A DNA stretch of 64,000 nucleotides, taken from the NCBI RefSeq assembly GCF_011761185.1, contig NZ_JAAOYM010000001.1, positions 4,154,001 to 4,218,000 of the forward strand. Direction: 5' to 3'. Each line of letters begins with the position of its first letter. Position 1 is the first letter of the stretch. This DNA is from Saccharomonospora amisosensis. GTDB lineage: Bacteria; Actinomycetota; Actinomycetes; Mycobacteriales; Pseudonocardiaceae. The notes under the pieces were generated by a model. It worked only from the letters and a program-made list of their open reading frames with translations. It was not told the origin of the DNA and did no database searches. The position numbers and the translations under genes are program-made. This document shows, one piece after another, positions 60,226-64,000 of the stretch.

Positions 60226-60347
60226 GCGGGTCGAGCTCCCCTCGAGCAAGGTTGGAAACCTCCGACATCGTATCCACCTCGCCACTGTGGGTCATCCAGC
60301 CGGGTTACCACCAGCCCACCCGCACGTTTCGCACCGGCCTTCGCACG

Positions 60348-60980
60348 TCAGGCAGCGTCCGGATGCTCCTCGACGAACACCTCGCGGCAACCCCTACTAC
60401 AGAAGGCGTACCTGACGCCCCCGTGCTCGGCCGTTCCCGCCGCGTGCTGCCACGGCACCGTCATGCCGCAAACCGGGTCGAAGCCCTTCTCCGGAGGCAG
60501 GTCGCTCGGCGGCTTCGGTGACTCGCGGTGCGACTTGGTGATGAGCTTGACGATGTCGTTGCCACTCAGCGGCTTACCGAACGCTCCAATAGAACCGTCC
60601 GCGACACCCACCACGTGAATCCATGCGTGCGGCTCCTCGTACAGCCGCTCGCCGCCGTCGATCTCGGCGAGAATGCCGGTCATGGTTTTGATCAGGTGTG
60701 CGCTGGTTTCCTGCAGCCACGCGTGCGGCACGGTCGCGCGCACGACGAACCTCGACGGCTGCCCCTCACCGATGCGTTGTCCAGCTACGAACCACGCATC
60801 CGCTTCGTGGAAGGCGAGTTGAAACAACCCTCGCGCCGCCCGCAGCACTTCCTCCGGCGCGGCTGCCTCGGCGCCGTCCTCGCCCTGACCGGTCATCTGC
60901 TCGATGAACCGGGTGTTGATTCGCTCCCGCTGCCGCTCGGTAAGTGAACCGCTGGTGGTCAAGACCTCGACGAACATCAT
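60348..60980 (-). CDS. Fusion of a tautomerase-like domain with a YHS metal-binding domain
   Basis: A 210-residue protein. The N-terminal half (MMFVEVLTTSGSLTERQRER ... HAWIHVVGVADGSIGAFGKP) looks like a 4-oxalocrotonate-tautomerase-type fold but lacks the N-terminal catalytic proline. The C-terminal 45 residues are a YHS domain, FDPVCGMTVPWQHA and YAFCSRGCREVF, whose cysteines bind metal in heavy-metal ATPases and multicopper proteins. The combination suggests metal sensing or trafficking; this is inference. ATG 60980 or 60977. Confidence 0.7.
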   Translation of the reverse strand: MMFVEVLTTSGSLTERQRERINTRFIEQMTGQGEDGAEAAAPEEVLRAARGLFQLAFHEADAWFVAGQRIGEGQPSRFVVRATVPHAWLQETSAHLIKTMTGILAEIDGGERLYEEPHAWIHVVGVADGSIGAFGKPLSGNDIVKLITKSHRESPKPPSDLPPEKGFDPVCGMTVPWQHAAGTAEHGGVRYAFCSRGCREVFVEEHPDAA

Positions 60981-61163
60981 GATGTGCTCCCTTGTTCCGA
61001 GTCGAACTGTCACCAATGCTGCTCGCCGACATGACCTGCCCGCGTCGCGCAGGCGAAGGCTTCCCGACCACGCCGGGCGCAGAAGTGCGACCCAGCCACT
61101 ACGCCGGGGGAAGTACGCCGCTCGGCCAACGACCCGCGGCCGGAATCGGGCTAGTGTTCGGCT

Positions 61164-62309
61164 ATGGACCCGATCCGGGGTCGGCGGTCCGACCTGCTCG
61201 ATGCCGCGCTCGCCGTGGGCGTCACCGCGCTGGTCCTGGCGGACGCGCTGCTGGGGCAGGCACGACTGGCACCACTGGACTACGCACTGCTGTTCACCGG
61301 TTCGCTGGTGATCGCCGTGCGGGCACGCTTCCCGCGCACCGTGTTACTGGTGAGCTTGGTGCTGGGACTGGCGTACCTGTCACGCGTGGAACCGGGTGCC
61401 ATCGCCGGCGTGCCGGTGCTGATCGCGATTTACACCGCCGTCAGCGTCGGGCACCGAGTGTGGGGTATCGCGGTCGTGGTGCCGCTGATGGTGTTCTCCG
61501 TGCTGGACAACCTCGCCGCCGAGGGCGGCACGTTCACGGCAGCGGCGATCCAGGACGCCATCCTGCCGGTGGGCTGGTTCTTCGCCGCGCTGGTGCTCGG
61601 TGAGGTCACCCGGCATCGCCGGGCCTACCTGCGGCAGGCTGAGCAACGGGCTGACGAGGCGCTGCGAACCCGGGAGGAGGTGGCTCGCCGCCGCGCGGAG
61701 GAGGAACGCGTGCGTATCGCCCGCGAGCTGCACGACTCGCTCACCCACCAGATCTCGATCATCAAGTTGCAGGCGGGTGTCGCCATACACCTGGCGAGAA
61801 AACGCGGCGAGGACATCCCAGAGGCGCTGCTCGCGATACAGCACGCCAGCGCAGAGGCGAGCAAGGAGCTGCGGGCGACACTGGAAGTACTGCGCGACGA
61901 CGTGATCACTGGCGGCACCCACGGCCTCGCGGCCCTGCCCGCACTCGTCGAGCAGGCCGCCGCCGCGGGCGTCACGGCGAAGGTGTCCATCGACGGCCAC
62001 ACCAGTGAACTGCCCTCCGATGTCGACACGGCCGCATATCGCATCGTGCAGGAAGCGCTCACCAACGTCGCCCGCCACGCGGGCTCCGGCGAGGCATCGG
62101 TGAAGGTTGGGTTCGGTGCCAAGGAACTCATCCTCCGAATCGACGACAACGGGTCCGCGGACCCGCGCGAACCGCCGGTGCCCGGTGTCGGCCTGCTCGG
62201 CATGCGCGAACGCGTGACTGCCCTGGGCGGGCGGTTGAGCGCGGGTGCTCGCCCCGGCGGCGGGTTCACCGTGGAGGCCGCGCTGCCGTTGGAAGGAAAG
62301 CTCGCGTGA
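61164..62309 (+). CDS. Sensor histidine kinase (NarL-type partner)
   Basis: A 381-residue kinase with four to five N-terminal membrane helices (to about residue 150), a short coiled coil, a HisKA_3 dimerisation domain with the phospho-acceptor in RIARELHDSLTHQIS near 195, and an ATPase domain with VPGVGLLGMRERV near 340. The N-terminus has no extracellular domain, so the signal is probably sensed in the membrane. TAGTGT (61152-61157) lies 6 nt before ATG 61164 (leaderless). Overlaps its response regulator. Confidence 0.9.
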   Translation: MDPIRGRRSDLLDAALAVGVTALVLADALLGQARLAPLDYALLFTGSLVIAVRARFPRTVLLVSLVLGLAYLSRVEPGAIAGVPVLIAIYTAVSVGHRVWGIAVVVPLMVFSVLDNLAAEGGTFTAAAIQDAILPVGWFFAALVLGEVTRHRRAYLRQAEQRADEALRTREEVARRRAEEERVRIARELHDSLTHQISIIKLQAGVAIHLARKRGEDIPEALLAIQHASAEASKELRATLEVLRDDVITGGTHGLAALPALVEQAAAAGVTAKVSIDGHTSELPSDVDTAAYRIVQEALTNVARHAGSGEASVKVGFGAKELILRIDDNGSADPREPPVPGVGLLGMRERVTALGGRLSAGARPGGGFTVEAALPLEGKLA

Positions 62310-62968
62310 TTCGAGTCGTGCTGGTGGACGACCAGGCGCTGATCAGGGGCGGGTTCCGCGCGCTGCTCGACGCGGAGGACGGCATCGAGGTCGTCGGCGA
62401 GGCCGCCGACGGCAGAGCCGGATTCGACCTCGTCACGGCCACTCTGCCGGACGTCGCCCTCGTCGACATCCAGATGCCCGTGCTCGACGGGATCGAGCTG
62501 ACCAGACTCATCGCGGCCGACGAACGGCTCGACGGGGTTCATGTGGTGATCCTGACCAACTACGGCTTCGACGAGTACGTGTTCAACGCACTCAGGGCGG
62601 GAGCGGGCGGGTTCCTGGTCAAGGACATCGACCCCGACGACCTGCTGCACGCCGTCCGCGTCGCGGCCAGGGGTGACTCGTTGTTGGCTCCTTCCGTGAC
62701 CCGCAGGTTGATCAGTGAGTTCGTGTCCAGACCACCGTCGGGCTCGTCGGCGAGGACCCTCGACGTACTGACCAACCGGGAGCGGGAGGTCGTCGCCCTC
62801 GTGGCGCGCGGCCTTTCCAACGTCGAGATCGCCGAACACATGGTGATCAGCCCTACGACGGCGAAGACCCATGTCAGCAGGGCGATGGTGAAACTGCACG
62901 CGCGTGACCGCGCACAGTTGGTGGTGCTTGCCTACGAATCCGGGCTCGTCACGCCCCGCAACGTGTGA
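62306..62968 (+). CDS. NarL/FixJ-family response regulator
   Basis: A 220-residue response regulator. The receiver domain has the phospho-acceptor aspartate in VALVDIQMPVLDGIEL near 53 and the conserved lysine in GGFLVKDIDPDDL; the LuxR-type helix-turn-helix is LTNREREVVALVARGLSNVE and VISPTTAKTHVSRAMVKL. GTG start inside the kinase gene, so the pair is made together. Its targets cannot be inferred here; the TetR gene follows 64 bp later. Confidence 0.93.
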   Translation: MIRVVLVDDQALIRGGFRALLDAEDGIEVVGEAADGRAGFDLVTATLPDVALVDIQMPVLDGIELTRLIAADERLDGVHVVILTNYGFDEYVFNALRAGAGGFLVKDIDPDDLLHAVRVAARGDSLLAPSVTRRLISEFVSRPPSGSSARTLDVLTNREREVVALVARGLSNVEIAEHMVISPTTAKTHVSRAMVKLHARDRAQLVVLAYESGLVTPRNV

Positions 62969-63032
62969 TCGGCGTTCGCGGATCTTTCCGCGAAGCTGTT
63001 CGGAAACGGGAAGAACACACTAGGTTGGAGTG

Positions 63033-63725
63033 ATGGCCGACAGCGAATTACCACCCGAGGTGGCGGTACGTTCTCGACCCTCTCGGGGCGGGGGCGAGGC
63101 GCCGCTGACTCGGGAACGGATCGTGAACGAGGCGGTGGCGCTGCTGGACGAGGAAGGGTCCGCTGGGCTGACCATGCGCAAGCTCGCCCAACGCCTGCGA
63201 CACGGGCCGACGACGCTGTACTGGCATGTCCAGACCAAAGACGACGTGCTCGATCTCGCGCTGGACGCGATCTTCGCCGAGGTGGTACTCCCGCCGGAGA
63301 GTCAGGACTGGCGCGCCGACCTGGTGGCGCTGCTCACCCAGTGGCGGGCGGTAATGGTTCGCCACCCGTGGTCGGCGACCATGGTGGAGCGGCCCATGCT
63401 CGGCCCGAACGTATTGGCACGAACCGAGTTCTTGCACCGGGCGGTGCTGCGGGCGGGGCTGCTCGGCCCGCGACTGATCACCGCCGTGCACGGGCTGGCC
63501 AACTACGTGATCGGCTCGGCACTTTCCGAATCGCAGTGGAGGCTGCGGGGCGACAACGCGCGGGACTCCGCCGCCGCCTACCTGTGGACCGAGCGCGAGC
63601 GGTACCCCACGCTCGTGGAACAGGGCTACCTGACCGAACACGACTGGGACGCCAGCTTCACGGAAGGGCTTGGCTACCTGCTCGATGGCATGCAGGGTCG
63701 GGCACGTCGCGAGGGCCAGGCGTAA
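63033..63725 (+). CDS. TetR family regulator with TetR_C C-terminal domain
   Basis: A 230-residue TetR protein resembling the tetracycline-repressor C-terminal class. The helix-turn-helix is RERIVNEAVALLDEEGSAGL, then LAQRLRHGPTTLYWHVQTKD. TAGGTT (63021-63026) lies 6 nt before ATG 63033, consistent with a leaderless message. No efflux gene is adjacent in the window, so the target is unknown. Confidence 0.87.
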   Translation: MADSELPPEVAVRSRPSRGGGEAPLTRERIVNEAVALLDEEGSAGLTMRKLAQRLRHGPTTLYWHVQTKDDVLDLALDAIFAEVVLPPESQDWRADLVALLTQWRAVMVRHPWSATMVERPMLGPNVLARTEFLHRAVLRAGLLGPRLITAVHGLANYVIGSALSESQWRLRGDNARDSAAAYLWTERERYPTLVEQGYLTEHDWDASFTEGLGYLLDGMQGRARREGQA

Positions 63726-63816
63726 CCAGCTCTGTCCCGTTAGGACTCCTCGCACGGGTCTCGACGCGAGGCGGACCCGGTGCGCGCGGCGCGCGTGCCC
63801 GGCTAGAGTGCGGGAC

Positions 63817-64000
63817 ATGAGACGTCCGAAGTCGCCCCTGCCGCAGCGCCACGGGCTCGACGCGGCCCGGCTGCGGCTGCCCGCGGCCGGGCCGTGGGCG
63901 ACCGTGCGTGACCACCTCGTAGACCGGCTGCCACGACTGGAGCCGCACCGTATCGACGAGATGCTGCGGCAGGAGCGCATCGTCGGACTCGATGGCCCGA
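63817..64000 (+). CDS. RluA-family pseudouridine synthase (partial, cut by window end)
   Basis: The first 61 residues, MRRPKSPLPQRHGLDAARLR, then PWATVRDHLVDRLPRLEPHR and IDEMLRQERIVGLDGP, match the N-terminus of the actinobacterial RluA-like rRNA/tRNA pseudouridine synthases (S4-like start). TAGAGT (63804-63809) lies 7 nt before ATG 63817. The catalytic domain is beyond the window. Confidence 0.7.
   Translation, partial: MRRPKSPLPQRHGLDAARLRLPAAGPWATVRDHLVDRLPRLEPHRIDEMLRQERIVGLDGP

Noticed and set aside
1-64000. tRNA, rRNA, prophage or insertion sequence
   Set aside because: No cloverleaf with a T-arm consensus, no rRNA stretch, no transposase, integrase or terminal repeats were recognised on reading both strands; a covariance-model scan would be needed to exclude small RNAs.

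Overview
The window is high-GC (roughly 70%) actinobacterial chromosome. The protein families, the strong third-codon GC bias, many GTG starts and many start codons lying 6-8 nt after a TANNNT-type -10 box (leaderless mRNAs) fit a member of the Pseudonocardiaceae (Amycolatopsis / Saccharomonospora / Prauserella type). That placement is inference from gene content; no database search was possible. No rRNA, tRNA, CRISPR array, transposase or integrase was recognised.

Layout. 1-5287: aerobic cobalamin genes cobH (cut by the window edge) and cobG on the minus strand, divergent from cobN. 5433-11343: housekeeping genes (SDR, glutathione peroxidase, ilvD, tex, a GreA/B-like factor). 11538-24916: a complete-looking mycofactocin locus (mftR, mftA, mftB, mftC, two FadH/OYE-like flavoenzymes, an ETF alpha / FixC / FixX / ETF beta set, a mycofactocin-type SDR, mftF, mftE, then a PaaX-like regulator), almost all translationally overlapped; mftD and mftG are absent from the window. 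25226-34148: an aerobic benzoyl-CoA (box) catabolic region (amidohydrolase, benzoate-CoA ligase-like enzyme, boxB, boxC), a type II NADH dehydrogenase, small proteins and a 3-hydroxyacyl-CoA dehydrogenase; no boxA is seen. 34236-38517: a small repeat-bearing protein, a TetR-controlled FAD monooxygenase, a cytokinin-dehydrogenase-like enzyme, a hypothetical gene and a MerR regulator with overlapping divergent promoters. 38562-41366: a tmsA/tmsB-type pair expected to make 10-methyl branched fatty acids. 41417-44604: a secreted beta-propeller and a neutral ceramidase. 44733-48465: a compact terpenoid cassette of class II terpene cyclase (DxDD), cytochrome P450 and UbiA-type prenyltransferase. 48462-64000: purC, two paralogous SAM methyltransferases, a solitary Rieske protein, transporters, a stress cluster (frameshifted GSP17M-like gene, Usp, SPW-repeat protein, HtrA protease, hemerythrin), a YHS fusion, a NarL-type two-component pair, a TetR regulator and the start of an RluA-type pseudouridine synthase.

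Two themes stand out. First, the mycofactocin locus carries a FixABCX-like electron-transfer module inside the cofactor operon, which suggests a route from mycofactocin-linked dehydrogenases to the quinone pool in place of MftG. Second, four convergent gene junctions (5291-5430, 11344-11531, 24926-25226, 32790-32880) hold one family of GCGAGT repeats with an exact 21-bp period; in two of them the right-hand copies mirror the left-hand copies in perfect register, so each can fold into a long phased hairpin. These arrays delimit the functional blocks of the region.
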